Positions 35,627 to 46,699 of a stretch of 64,000 bases of DNA are shown one piece after another; position 1 is the first letter of the stretch, and every line of letters begins with the position of its first letter. This DNA comes from Brachyhypopomus gauderio (lineage: Eukaryota > Chordata > Actinopteri > Gymnotiformes > Hypopomidae). Under the pieces are notes generated by a model. That model was not told the origin of the DNA, made no database searches, and saw only the letters and a list, made by a program, of their open reading frames with translations. Where the stretch lies: the NCBI RefSeq assembly GCF_052324685.1, contig NC_135220.1:24970178-25034177 (forward strand), read 5' to 3'. Position numbers and translations under genes: made by a program.

Positions 35627-36073
35627 TGGCGCATTTCCACACGGGCCTGCTTGGCGCGGTACGGTTCGATTTGCGACGGTTTGTGAGTATTTCCATTAGT
35701 ACCAGGTACAAGTTTGCCGATACCATCAGGTACTTTTTTCGTACCTACTCGCTCGAGGTTCTAACCGTTCCAAAGCGGAAAACTTCTGTGACGTGGAGGA
35801 ACAGCATGACACTGATTGGCCAGGGAGTGTCGTCACAGGTTGCGTCACAGGAGAGTGACTCCTCCGCTATCGCCATCTCGTCCATTGTTGTACGGTGTTG
35901 TGGACGCATACAAATGATGTCACGACACTACAACCCGCGCGCCAACAGCGACTCCACCCACATTGTGGTTGTCCACCATTGTAATGGAAACACAACGCGA
36001 CCGTACCGCTCCGTTGCAAATCGATCCGTATCGAACCGTACCGCGCCAAGCAGGCCCGTGTGGAAATGCGCCA
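35627..36073. mobile_element. Harbinger-type MITE nested in Tc1
   Basis: The ends TGGCGCATTTCCACACGGGC and the exact mirror match those of the larger element at 37731-39275. Both subterminal regions match too (GCTTGGCGCGGTACGGTTCG; ACACTGATTGGCCAGGGAGT). It is therefore an internally deleted 447-bp derivative of that family. The 3-bp flanks (AAA/TAA) match only partly. Confidence 0.85.
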
Positions 36074-36734
36074 TAAGTGTCAATAAAAGCTTTTGTTACT
36101 CATAATATGATTGCAATTATATTTCTGTATGTGATAAAAACATCTGACAAACACACATAAAAACCAGAGGGCAGTAGATCATGTGAAAATATAATATTTG
36201 TGTCATTCTCAAAACTTTTGGCCATGACTGTATTGCGGTGGCATTGGTTGGGTCCACTGATCCACCTAAAGACATAATTGACTGGTGCCTGTTTTGTTTC
36301 CATTTGGGGTTTCACATACCCCAACAATGATGGGATATTACAGCAGAATAATGCACCAAGCTGTTGAGGCCCAAATTGTCCAGAATTTATTTGGGGAGCA
36401 TTCTGGAGAACCTAAAGAATGGTGTTGCCTACAAGTTCACCCAACATGAGCGCGATCAAGCAATTATGGAATGTGGTGGAGAGGTCACTTTGCACTTGAG
36501 ATTACACCTACGCTTTGCACATACAATTGGGCAGCTGTCTAGACATGGCTCAACATCCCTCCAGACATCTTCTGCCCACTTGTGTAATCGATGCCACAAG
36601 GAGTTCCAGCACTTTGCTACGATAGAGGGGGTCCTACATATGATACTAGTTCCTGTACAATCACTTTTGGCCCAGCAGTGTGACCTAGCTAACACACTCC
36701 CCCAGTGTTTTTATTTGTTACTGTAGTTGTTAAA

Positions 36735-37135
36735 GTGTAGGTTTGATTAGTTTGGTGTACAAACTAATGCATTCTTAGGGTTAATCAGTTGAGAGGTCTT
36801 TTCAGTCTTTTGTTACTGGTTCAGAGCCTCTGAACCCCAAAGTTCATTTATCTTTTTGTGCAGCAGTGGATCTCACGGTTGACTTAATGTAATGTGCCTT
36901 GTAATAGTGAAGAGCTTGTACAAATGTGGAAATATCACATCAGTGAGATAACATGAAGTGGGTTGAGGCCAAATGCATATGCAGTGATATGCTTTATGGA
37001 AACCCATTCTCATTAACCTTAACACATTCTTTAATCTAATAACTATTAACAAAGCCTTAGAAATCCTGAGAAACAAAGGGGAAACTGTGAATTTGAACAA
37101 TCAGATAAATTAAATAATTTAAAGTTAAATTCAAA
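36735..37135. other. Unassigned intergenic DNA between two transposon stacks
   Basis: This AT-rich stretch lies between the old Tc1 relic and the 3' limit of the recognisable LINE. No gene or element border was recognised. Confidence 0.35.
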
Positions 37136-37310
37136 GACACAGACGAGTGATATTTCTGAGGTGGAAATAAGCATATGGAGTGATATTATTTATGTGTGAT
37201 TGAAATGACTGAGTACTATCCAGGATGACACCCAAGATCTTTACCTGGACTGAAGTAGAGACAGTTATCAACAGTGAGAGAAAAACTTTTTTTGCTTTGG
37301 AGAGATTAGA

Positions 37311-37592
37311 TGGGCAGTCATGGCCTGGCGGTTAGGGAACTGGTCTTGTGACCGGAGGGTCGTGGGTTCGATTCCCAGACAGGCCATGACTGAGGTGCCC
37401 TTGAGCAAGGCACCTAACCCCAACTGCTCCCCGGGCTAGGGCTGCCCACCGCTCTGGGCACGTGTGATCCACAGCCCCCTAGTAATCACTAGTGTGTGTG
37501 TTCTGACTGCACAGATGGGTTAAAAGCGGAGGACAAATTTTGATTGGGGTGTAAAAAATCACAATTGACAAAATATGGCACATATTTTTTTT
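37311..37592 (+). mobile_element. tRNA-derived SINE, copy 2, inside the LINE
   Basis: It has the same structure as 23019-23292: A-box region GGCCTGGCGGTTAGGGAACT, B-box GGGTTCGATTCCC, the GCCCTTGAGCAAGGCACC body and the GTAAAAAATCACAATTGACA tail, with a terminal T-rich stretch. Removing it restores the LINE codons [18 protein letters not shown]. Confidence 0.88.
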
Positions 37593-37730
37593 TTATTTGG
37601 TGCCAACAAGTAAAACCTCTGTTTTGTCATTTAATTTGAGGAATTTGTGAGAGAGCCAGGTTTTAATTTCAGCTAAACAGTCAGTAATGGAGGGCAGGGG
37701 AAAATTGGAAGTAGGCTCACTTGAGAAATA

Positions 37731-39275
37731 TGGCGCATTTCCACTAGGGCCTGCTTGGCGCGGTACGGTTCGATACGGGTCGCTTCGCAACGGAACGGTA
37801 CGGTCGCGTTGTGTTTCCATTACAATGGTGAACCACCCCAATGTGGGTGGAGTCGCTGTTGGCGCGCGGGTTGTAGTGTAGTGACATCATTTGTATGCGA
37901 CCACAACACCGGCATTTGTATGCGACCACAACACCGGCACAACACCCCTTAACAAATAGCATTATTGTATCTTATTTATCTTTATCTTCATTATTGTATG
38001 TGGTTGCTCTAATTATTGATAATAATTTGGTATTACTCAAACAGGCTGAACACACCCTGCATAAAAAGCATCAGTCATACAATCAAATGAAATCAAACTT
38101 TATTATGAAATATAGATATTTAAAGTACAACATATGTAAATTATAGTTATAGTTTAAAAAAGTGTAAAAAGCAAATATATACGTATAGCTTTATATGAAA
38201 TAAATATTTATAGTACTACATATAGCAACATTTTGTGTGCTTTTACTGGCGTCTGTCTCGCATGGTGTTCACAAGTTCGCCAAGCACCCCGAGGAAAGCC
38301 CGGTTGAAGGAAACATTTTCCGCCAACTCCGCTCGCCTCGTCAGTGGAAGGGGAATCTTGAACGTAAAAAATAACAAATATTAAACACAAGCATTCCCGT
38401 GAAAGCAACAACAATATAGCGTAACTGCACAAAATGTGTAGCACGTCATCGCTGCTATGGCTACAGCTAACTAGCAACTAGCAAGGCTAAGAGCTAGCTA
38501 TTGTACAGTAGTGACTGTGGTGGTAACATTAACTACAAACACAGCTCTAAATTCCTGCGTTTACAATAGATGCGTTCATATTACGTTCATATTACATCTT
38601 TTACGAGCCTAGTAGTAAAACTGAAATCACAATACACTCACCATTCTCCGTGGCCTCCAGCACCGACATTGTCCGGCACATTTTCTCTTCCGTTACTGGC
38701 TGGCCGGTGACCGTATATGACATCCATTTGCTGGAACCATTTCCAGTCTTTGCGGTTTGCTCCGCTGCGTCCGTTATGGTCCTTCACCGCCCGGTAATCG
38801 CGTTAAGCTTTTTTAGCTTGGACCGACCGGCACTGCTGAACGGACCGCTGGTAGCCATGAGTGGCCATTAGCGCGGAAACCTCGCTAAAAACCTTTACAT
38901 TTCTAGTGGCCCCGTCCAGTTCGCCCTGGATTTTTTGATAGCTGATTATTAACAGAAAGGTTTGTACCTCGGCGTTTGACCAGGGAACAGACTTCGCTCC
39001 TTGGGTTTTAAAAATGGCTGAGTAGTCCATAGCATAGCGGAGGAGTCGCTCTCCTGACGCAACCTGTGACGACACTCCCTGGCCAATCAGTGTCATGCTG
39101 TTCTTCCACGTCACAAAACTGTACCGCTTCGGAACGGTTAGAACCTCAAGCGAGTCGGTACGAAAAAAGTACCCAAAGGGGCCGGCTAAACGGGTCCTGG
39201 TACTAATGGAAACACTCACAAACCGTCGCGAATCGAACCGTACCGCGCCAAGCAGGCCCTAGTGGAAATGCGCCA
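37731..39275 (-). mobile_element. PIF/Harbinger-type element with Myb/SANT-like reading frame
   Basis: Inverted ends of about 42 bp are exact mirrors, starting TGGCGCATTTCCACTAGGGC. The 3-bp flanks are identical (ATA at 37728-37730 and 39276-39278), and removing the element restores the LINE frame. On the minus strand from ATG 39030 a frame reads SVPWSNAEVQTFLLIISYQK ... GELDGATRNVKVF, then after one stop DYRAVKDHNGRSGANRKDWK, a trihelix/Myb-like domain of the kind carried by Harbinger elements as an accessory protein. A last piece near 38340-38240 reads ENVSFNRAFLGVLGELVN. No DDE transposase frame is present. A 28-bp direct duplication lies at about 37889-37940. Confidence 0.88.
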
Positions 39276-39676
39276 ATAGAGCTGGGTGTCATAGCAGTGG
39301 AAGTTGATATTATATTTGTGGAAGATGCTACCAAGGGGGAGAAGATAGATTATGAAAAGAAGGGGGCCTAAGACAGAGCCCTGAGTCACACTAGAGATAA
39401 CAGGAGAAGGTTGTGAGAGGTGAAAGTTTTGAGCTGGATAAACTGAGTGCAGTTTGAAAGATATGATTTAAACCATTTTAAAGGTGTGTGAGTTATCCCA
39501 GTGGAGGACAGTCTATGAAGAAGAGTGGAGTGACAAACAGTATCAAAGGCAGCACTCCATAAGAATAAGAATAGAAAGAAGACCAGAATCTGCTGCGGAT
39601 AGGACACCAGATTGAAATTTTTCGTAAAAATCGCTGTGTGAAAGATGAGAAAGTAGTAACAGCTCAACTTCATTCT

Positions 39677-40723
39677 CAGAGGTGGAAAGAGTACTGAAAA
39701 TTTGTAATTGAGTAAAAGTATCTTTACTTTGCCTAAAATCTACTCAGAGTAAAAGTACAAAATTACTTCATTTAAAATGTAATTTGAGTAAAAGTTACTT
39801 AGTTACTTTAAGTTATTTAATGCATGGATGAATCATGAACCAAATTCAGCACAAGTTGTTTGAATCGATTTCAAAGTGTATTTAAGTGCACATCCACACT
39901 TGCAAAAAGATCAGCTGGGCTCAGTAACATACTTCCTCACAGCACAAGGACAATCACAACCTGTACCATAAAGTGCAAACAATTTTCAGTCCTATTGTTC
40001 AACGGACAACACTATGATAAGAATAAAGAAATTTAAATTACAAATTATTCAAAAAACAAAATGCACACAAAATTAAGTGCCCACAAGAAGCCACAAATCA
40101 AACTAAAATGCAACAGGATTCCACTACTCTCAATAAAATGCCCACAGGATCCCACATCAAAAATTAAAAAAAGCTCATAGGATCCCACAATTTAAAAGTA
40201 AGTGCTCAGAGGATCCAACTATTCAAAATACAGTGCCCACCAGATCCCACTATTCACAATAAAATGCCCACAGGTTGCCACAACTCAAAATAAAATATAA
40301 AATTACCACAGGATCCCATATCTCAAAATAAAACAAAATGCGCACAGGATTCCACTATTTAAAACTCTCACAGGATCCAACTATTCAATCTCATCCTTTT
40401 AGAAAAAAGTGCACTAGATTACGAGCTGATACTGAGACAATGGAAAGGGGGCGCGCAAGGCAAGGCCACGCAATTGACTTTCAGTTCTGGGACTCAGAAG
40501 TTTAAATTTCTGCCCGCATTTAATTTTTCACCATCAATATTTCTTTACTCAGTAATGTGAGGGCGTTCAAATGTAGTGAAGTAAAACTACTTGGGTCAAA
40601 ATTTACTTGAGTAAAAGTAAAAATTACATATTTCAAAAACTACTCAGAAAATTACAAATTACTCATAAAAAGTACTCAATTACAGTAATGTGAGTAAATG
40701 TAATTAGTTACTTTCCACCCCTG
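39677..40723. mobile_element. hAT-type non-autonomous element inside the LINE
   Basis: The ends CAGAGGTGGAAAGAGTACT and AGTTACTTTCCACCCCTG are flanked by an exact 8-bp duplication TTCATTCT (39669-39676, 40724-40731). Subterminal regions are rich in GAGTAAAAGTA repeats. The inside (about 40060-40390) is a degenerate tandem of AAAATGCCCACAGGATCCCA. There is no transposase frame. Confidence 0.92.
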
Positions 40724-40775
40724 TTCATTCTCAAGTATTTTTGAAATAAATGGCAGATTAGAGATAAGGAATAGG

Positions 40776-41110
40776 TGTCACGTTGAGGACCCCGGCCCCT
40801 CCCTTTTGGGCGTGTTTTTACGTTGTCCACGTGCATCGTCTGCGTCTGTGGATCTACGTGGTTATGGTTATGTCTTGTGATCCGTCTCACCTGTGGCCCG
40901 TCTCGTAATCACATGGGGATTATGTGGTTTGTCTATTTAATGTGCGCTCGCGCAGTGTCCTGTGCTCGTCGTTGTCTAAGTCTGCACGTTGTGTGTGCGT
41001 GTCTATGTGTTGCCCGTGCGCTTATTGCGCTTGTTTTGTAAATAATAAAAGTGACCGTGAGAAATACCAGCGGACTCGTGTCTCGTCCGTCAGCCGCCTC
41101 CCGCGTCACA
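40776..41110 (+). mobile_element. Solo LTR, Gypsy-like, inside the LINE
   Basis: A 335-bp sequence starts TGTCACG and ends CGCGTCACA. It is flanked by an exact 5-bp duplication ATAGG (40771-40775, 41111-41115). An AATAAA lies at about 41043-41048, as expected in an LTR, and a TATTTAA-like box at about 40934. There is no internal coding region, so it arose by recombination between two LTRs. Confidence 0.9.
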
Positions 41111-41199
41111 ATAGGTTGTTAAAACCAGTCGGATCAAGTAAAGGTAAATGTAATGTAAAAGGACTAATTGTAAGGACTAAAAAATTTAATCATATTTGA

Positions 41200-44130
41200 G
41201 AATCGTTAATGAGGGATTTTTTTGTAGTATTGCCCAGCTCCTAGGCTGTTTACCGGTTAAAGTGAATAATTGTATGTTGCACTGCCAATGAAGATAAAAA
41301 AGGTAGCAAAGCCTCTTACTATCATTAGTCATTCCGAAATAACAATGGTTATTTAAAAAAGTTAAAACATGACAGTTATCCATTTTCCCCAAGTACTACT
41401 TGAGTTTTTGAAAAAAACATTTGATAAAATATACTGGCCCCAGCTTGTTTGATTATTTTTTTACATCAATTTACTCACTCATGTTTTTAAGATATAAATA
41501 ATATTTCATAAATAATCAATGCTATATATTTTATTACTTTTTGGTATATCATGAGATCGATTGTTGTGGATAGTAAAACATACCATAAGTGATTAGAAGC
41601 TAAATGAGCCAAGCAGTATACAGTGTTTGTGGTGTAGTCCATGACCTCTGCTCTGCTAGGTACTTAGAGCCAGCTTTTTTGGTTTGGAAGGGGGTGGTGA
41701 CACTTCATTAGCCTGGTTGCTTGGAAGCTCATCCTCATTATTTTAAGCCCATGTGTAAGAGCATACGTCTTAGTAACACAAAAAGCAAAGGAATTATGGA
41801 ACAGAGTGTTCAGAGTACTCCACCATCTTTTGTTTAGAAAATGTTATGTATTTCTATAATATTACTGGGAATGTTGTGGTTGTAAATCGGTCCAAGGAAG
41901 ACAGGTGAGTTTCTTTGCTCTCTGTTTTACTGACTACGAAGATTTTTGCTGTTGCTGTGTAACACTGAAGCAGGCTTCTATGGTAGTTGTTTAATCAGCA
42001 TGTCTTCTTGTCTTCTTAGTATACAGTAAGTTATTCCATTTCATTGTTGTTGTGAAACTTGAATATGTAATTATAAACAGTAAATAATTTGCATTAAGTT
42101 GTATTCTGAGCTGTATTCTGAGCTGAGACTCTTTACAGATTTATATGTTCAGGTTATGCAATTTAATGAAAAAGGAATGGGATTTTAAACGGGTGTTGGA
42201 ATGAGCCAACACGAGATGTAATTAAAATGTAAGTGAGCAATTGAGCTTGAATGTCAAGATGAACTTGTGCAAATTCGTCTCAATGGGGTTCCTGAGGCAT
42301 TAGGGTTAGAACTTTCTAGAATGGCTTAAGTTAAGAGCAAATAAGGAAAGAGTTGCTATACATCAGCAAAATATTAGGAAAATCTCAAACACTTTTATGG
42401 CCCAAAAAGTGCTGTGGGTTCATTGATTCGCTGCCTGTTGATATCCAACCATATCACATTCCATAGTTGATGGTGTTTTCTGAGGTTGACACGTTTGAGC
42501 TGGATCTTTGTCATCGTGTCTACGAGGTTAAATTACACTAAAGGCTGAGGAGTTGCTCGGGCACATAAGGATAGGCATGTCTGTTGCAGTCATTTAGTGC
42601 TTTAAGGGGCACTAGTGTATGCTTTTAGCATCAGCCTCCATGTTTTATTGACCAGATAAGAGTGAGTCTCTGAACTCGAGTCCCCTGTAAAGCTAACCAC
42701 TCAAATCATTATTTTGAGCTTGTGCAGTAATATAGGACAGCAGAGCTTGCTTAGCAGACAGCTGTCCTGTCCTGTATAGGTGTAAACAGATAGGCCTTAC
42801 TGTACTTGACTGTATTTGACTTTCAGCCACCAATGACGATGGTTTTACTAAGATTAAAATTTAAATGAGTGATAAAACTTGGCTCTCTAATATAATGAAT
42901 TAAAATCATGGAACTAACAAAAATAAAGCTGTCCATAGTGTTATGATTGTGTGCTGCTACATGGTTGCAACATCTCTAGATTCTTAATTCAGGGGTAGAG
43001 GGATAGAAGGAGGTCTAGGATGGAGAAAGGTATAGGGTGGGAGGAAGTCTAGGATGGGAGGAGGTCTAAGATGAAAGTAGGTCAAGGATGGAAAGACAGT
43101 GTGTCCAGCTTTTCCTGAGCTTCTGCTTGGTAGATTTGATTTCTGTCTCCTTTTTCCAGAACAGGCAATATGACTCTTTCAATCTACATTTTTGGATAGT
43201 TTTTTTATGTGCTCTACTGCTCACCCCTGTCTTATTCTTTCTCTTATTCTTTTTCTTTTTGGCAAAAACCTATTTTGGGATGCTATAAGCTTTATTCCTC
43301 TATTCATCCTGTTCTCTGTCAAACATTTTGTGAACTTTGTTTATGAAAGTGCTATGCAAAAAACAATTTTTTATTGTAAACTGTTTAAACTTCTAGTGTA
43401 TATAATACTGAGCTGTAAGGCTCTGAATTTTCTTTAGAAAATCTTTTGATCTGACACTCACACACACTCCTGTCCACATAAAGGAAACGTGCTGAGAAGA
43501 AGATTCTTTCAGGAGGGGAGTGTGACTTACAGTACAGTGGGTTCAGTAGTTTTCCTCACATCCTGATTACTGATAAAGCTTAAGTGCTGAGTTCAAGCAG
43601 ATTATGAGATACAAATGTCCTCCAAATATTGCTTTAGACATGAGGATTCACTGGCCAAACCTGGACTGTAACAGTGACCATTATCTAACTAGAGCCTTGC
43701 CTTAGCCTTGCAAATACAGATGTAGATATAGATATATAAAAACCTTTTAGGGTTTCTTTGTTATGCTTATTTAACTCTGGCAGACTGCCACTGAAAGTCT
43801 GTAGTGTCATTATTGTTTGAATATATTTATGTGTATGTTAGAAAACACAAACTGATTTAACCTTCTATGGGAGTAATTACGAAACAACAGTTTTTAAATT
43901 TCAACAAATAGTCTCTGAGCCTAAAAACAATAAGCAATTTTATTTTCTGAACTTTGACTTTTGACCTTTATTTTAGTCAGACATAATTTATAAATGATTG
44001 ACCCATTATGGATAACGTTTTTCCAGTTTGTATTGTCATTTATATATAATTCTATTACATGCAAGATAACAACATAACTTAAAACATAAAAATAAAAAAT
44101 ACTTTCAACATTTATAGACTTTTTGGTCTT
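41200..44130. other. Unassigned intergenic DNA
   Basis: AT-rich sequence without recognised exons, RNA genes or element borders. A short irregular repeat of GGAGGTCTAGGATGG lies at about 43005-43092. The hydrophobic frames at 43088-43437 are Phe/Leu-rich by composition and have no splice or family support. Confidence 0.45.
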
Positions 44131-44137
44131 GAATGAC

Positions 44138-44666
44138 GTTTCTTAGCTGCAGGAGTGACGTAATTGCAGATGTATGAGGGTTTATTAAAAAGAACGTAAC
44201 AAAACACTAAACTACAACACAATAGGCAGAACGAGACTATGCTAACACAGAGGGAAAGATATAGACAAACGGGTAGGCAAGACAACCAGGAAACGATAAT
44301 ACACATGAGCACATAACAATCCACAACAAGCCACTTAAACATTACGGGGAGAATATAACACAACGGGAGCAACGACTACAGGGGTAACAGGGCACAAACA
44401 CCACCAAACCATGAACGAATAACTAAACGGATGACTAGAGAACAAACAACCGATAACCATAAAAATAGGGACCAACCTAACACAGCGAAAACACAAGAGC
44501 TTAATGGAGCAAAACAAAAACCAACAACAAGGACTAGAGGCAGAACTAAGAGTAAGAACCGGAGTCATGGATACAATGAGGAAAGGGGCGTGGCAGACAG
44601 AGGGAGAAACCGTGGGAACGGGGAAACTAGGTGGGACCAGGGAGGAAGGAGGGGCTGGACGTGACA
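44138..44666 (-). mobile_element. Probable solo LTR (minus orientation)
   Basis: Read on the minus strand it starts TGTCACGTCCAGCCCC, like the two other solo LTRs here. It has an AATAAA about 50 bp before its end and is flanked by a 5-bp match ATGAC (44133-44137, 44667-44671). The 3' terminus (GAAAC rather than a CA end) is atypical, so that border is less sure. Length 529 bp. Confidence 0.65.
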
Positions 44667-44849
44667 ATGACTTAAAAAAAAAATTTAAGTTACAAGAAAG
44701 TTCATTGCATCAACACCTATATGTGATGGAAGTTACCATTGCAGAAAATATTGTAATCTTGAACTATTCCTATAATGTCAATAAGGAAAACATCTTTCAA
44801 TTTTATAACAATCTTTCAAATTCATATAATCATGCAACCATCTCTTTCA

Positions 44850-46610
44850 ACTTATTTGTCATCACAGAACTTTGGATTGGAGTTCGAAATTCCTTTAGGC
44901 AGTTATTCTTGAGTGTGAAGTATAAATGTACTCCACATTTTTCACACATTACTCTGGTCTGAGCTGTGCAGCCCTCCTTCTTACAGCGACCTTGTTTGTC
45001 TGAATAGTATGGCCAGTGAGCAGCGCCATCTTTCCTAACCTCTTGTTGTGGCATTGACTCCCTCTTTCTCTTCCGCTTCACGTCAGACCCCACAGAGCTT
45101 GGTCGGCCACGTTTCAGATGATTGCATGCCCCTTGCTTACGGCGCACTTCAGCCACTGACATCTTAAACTCTCTCAGACCAAGCTCTTCTTTGCCTCTTT
45201 GCACACATGCATAGTCTCTGCGATAGAGAAGTCACGCGTTTACGCACAGCATGTCTATGAGGTGAAATAAAATACGCAAGTACCACTTTTGAGATCGTAT
45301 CATTGTACGGTACAGGGCAATCAATGAATCCATCTTGTACACCCCTCCCATGTTCTTATTATAGAGCATAACAGAAGATGGACATTACACATCTCTGACC
45401 TCTTTCAGCTTCCTGTCTCTTCACGGTACAAGTTGGATAGGTCCCTGCAAATGTGCTCAACAGAGTGACTGTGCGGTTGTTATGCCACTTGGTGGCAGTG
45501 AGCTGCCCACCTTCATAAGTGGCTACTCTTTCATCAAAAGCTCCATGACCCACTGACATCAGATCATTGTCAGTTTTCATGAAACAACCCTTCAGTCTGC
45601 TGGCTCACACAGTGCCAAGGCAGTAGATATTCTTCTTGGCCATTTCTATTTCAAGGCCTGTGCTTGTGATCCAGTTGTCATGATATAGTTTGAAGTTTTG
45701 TTCTTGTGGTATAATGTGGTATAAAACTCTCAGGACTATGTTGTTGGCACCAAGATCGGGCATCGCATTCACTGGTTGGATCTTGCCTGTATGAAACTCA
45801 GTTATATGCAATGCCCTTGAAGTCACAGAGCATGTATACTTTGTAACCCCACCTATTGCTTTGGGTTGTATAATTTCAGGCTCTTCCTTTGTAAGGAATT
45901 ATTTGTTCATCTACACTGAGATGTTCATCCATTGGAAAACTGAAAAATGGTCTCAGCTCAAAAAAGTGGATCTCTGCACAGGTTTGCAGGGCTGAGGTCC
46001 AGACTGTTATCATTCAAATGTAGGTTAGCTTTGTTCCCATCTTCGCATAGGCATTACATCGGCAATCTTGTCAATGCGTGTGCCAGCCTGCCAGCACATT
46101 CGTGCTGCTGGTATCCCATAGACAGACATGTGAAAAAGCAATCCCAATAAACTGCTCTAACTCCTTCTCAGAACAGTTCAGAGGTGAGTTGATGTCTTTT
46201 AGCACAGAGTAAAAGGGTAGATTGAACATCTACCTGAAATATTCAGTTGGAGAGAAGACCTCCGACACAGATGGAAGCTGACCTATCCAGATTGGGGCAG
46301 GATAGTGAACAAGAGCATGAGTCCACCATAGCAGCCTACGACTTGCTGCACCTGACTGACCTTCATGCTGACCCTCATCTTCAGCCTCACTCTCTTTGGA
46401 CGCATCACTGTACATCTCATCCTGTCTCATTGGCATATTTACCATGACCTCATCATCTGAGCTGCTGCCCTCACTGTCCTCACTACCCTCAGGAATTAGG
46501 TAGAGCTTGTTTTCTCTTCCTTCCATAAAATATACTGGCATCCTAAAGAGAGAACTGTTCATTATATCTGAAATTGTAATTGCTGCAAGGTCAGTCAGGT
46601 GCAGCAAGTC
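44850..46610 (-). pseudogene. piggyBac-type transposase, broken
   Basis: A piggyBac transposase would excise and insert at TTAA. In order on the minus strand: an acidic N-terminal stretch (EGSEDSEGSSSDDEVMV, 46530-46440); a mid part with PMDEHLSVDEQIIPYKGRA (about 45935-45880); KLYHDNWITSTGLEIEMAKK and NIYCLGTV (to 45605); CFMKTDNDLMSVGHGAFDER then WHNNRTVTLLSTFAGT (45580-45400); and the C-terminal Cys-rich finger KKEGC...RVMCEKCGVHLY (to 44880). These match the family order, including the D-N-x-x-T/S stretch. Several frameshifts and stops separate them. I could not confirm terminal repeats or TTAA borders. Confidence 0.85.
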
Positions 46611-46637
46611 GTAGGCTGCTATGGAGGACTCATGCTC
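46313..46637. repeat. 51-bp inverted repeat within the piggyBac N-terminal region
   Basis: The arm at 46313-46363 (GAGCATGAGTCCACCATAGC ...) is the reverse complement of 46587-46637 with one mismatch. The arms are separated by 223 bp. Confidence 0.92.
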
Positions 46638-46699
46638 GGTTAATTAAATGTATAGCCTTTAATACTTTGTCATTTCTACATGACATATGTTCTTTCAGT

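Larger units (their letters stand above)
33360..36230 (+). mobile_element. Tc1-like transposon carrying two nested insertions
   Basis: The inverted ends read CAGTCATGGCC ... AAGTTTTGAGAATGA on the left and the mirror TCATTCTCAAAACTTTTGGC at about 36204-36223 on the right. TA lies at both borders (33358-33359, 36231-36232). Without its two guests (33403-34380 and 35627-36073) it is about 1.45 kb. The left end carries a short extra TGTACACCCT beside the terminal motif. Confidence 0.9.
32950..36700 (+). mobile_element. Old degenerate Tc1-like transposon, split by a younger Tc1
   Basis: Relics of a Tc1-like transposase lie on both sides of the inserted element 33360-36230. On the left at about 33270-33340 there is a stretch like HQGTVEVGGGSI. 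On the right there is a stretch like YPNNDGILQQNNAP, then QLWNVVERS, then WLNIPPDIFCPL and GGPTY. Stops and frame changes are frequent. The TA target of the younger element lies within it. The outer borders of the old element are not visible, so the ends given are approximate. Confidence 0.6.
37140..41175 (-). mobile_element. L2-like LINE reverse transcriptase, interrupted by four insertions
   Basis: On the minus strand the RT frame runs LDPTGFNNL ... ISNLPFISKILE (about 41150-40733), EVELLLLSHLSHSDFYEKFQ (39670-39600), AFDTVCHSTLLHRLSSTGI, then [19 protein letters not shown] and HCYDTQLY (to 39276), TDCLAEIKTWLSHKFLKLN (to 37593), SFSLTVDN and [16 protein letters not shown] (to 37140). The order and sequence match the L2-type RT (FDTVCH, PQGSVLGP, Y-x-DD and LGV boxes). 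The catalytic YADD is reduced to YD, so it is dead regardless of the guests. The guests are 37313-37592 (SINE), 37731-39275 (Harbinger), 39677-40723 (hAT) and 40776-41110 (solo LTR). Confidence 0.88.

Noticed and set aside
43088..43437. Membrane protein gene
   Set aside because: Hydrophobic Phe/Leu-rich frames result from T-rich sequence; there is no family match or splice structure.
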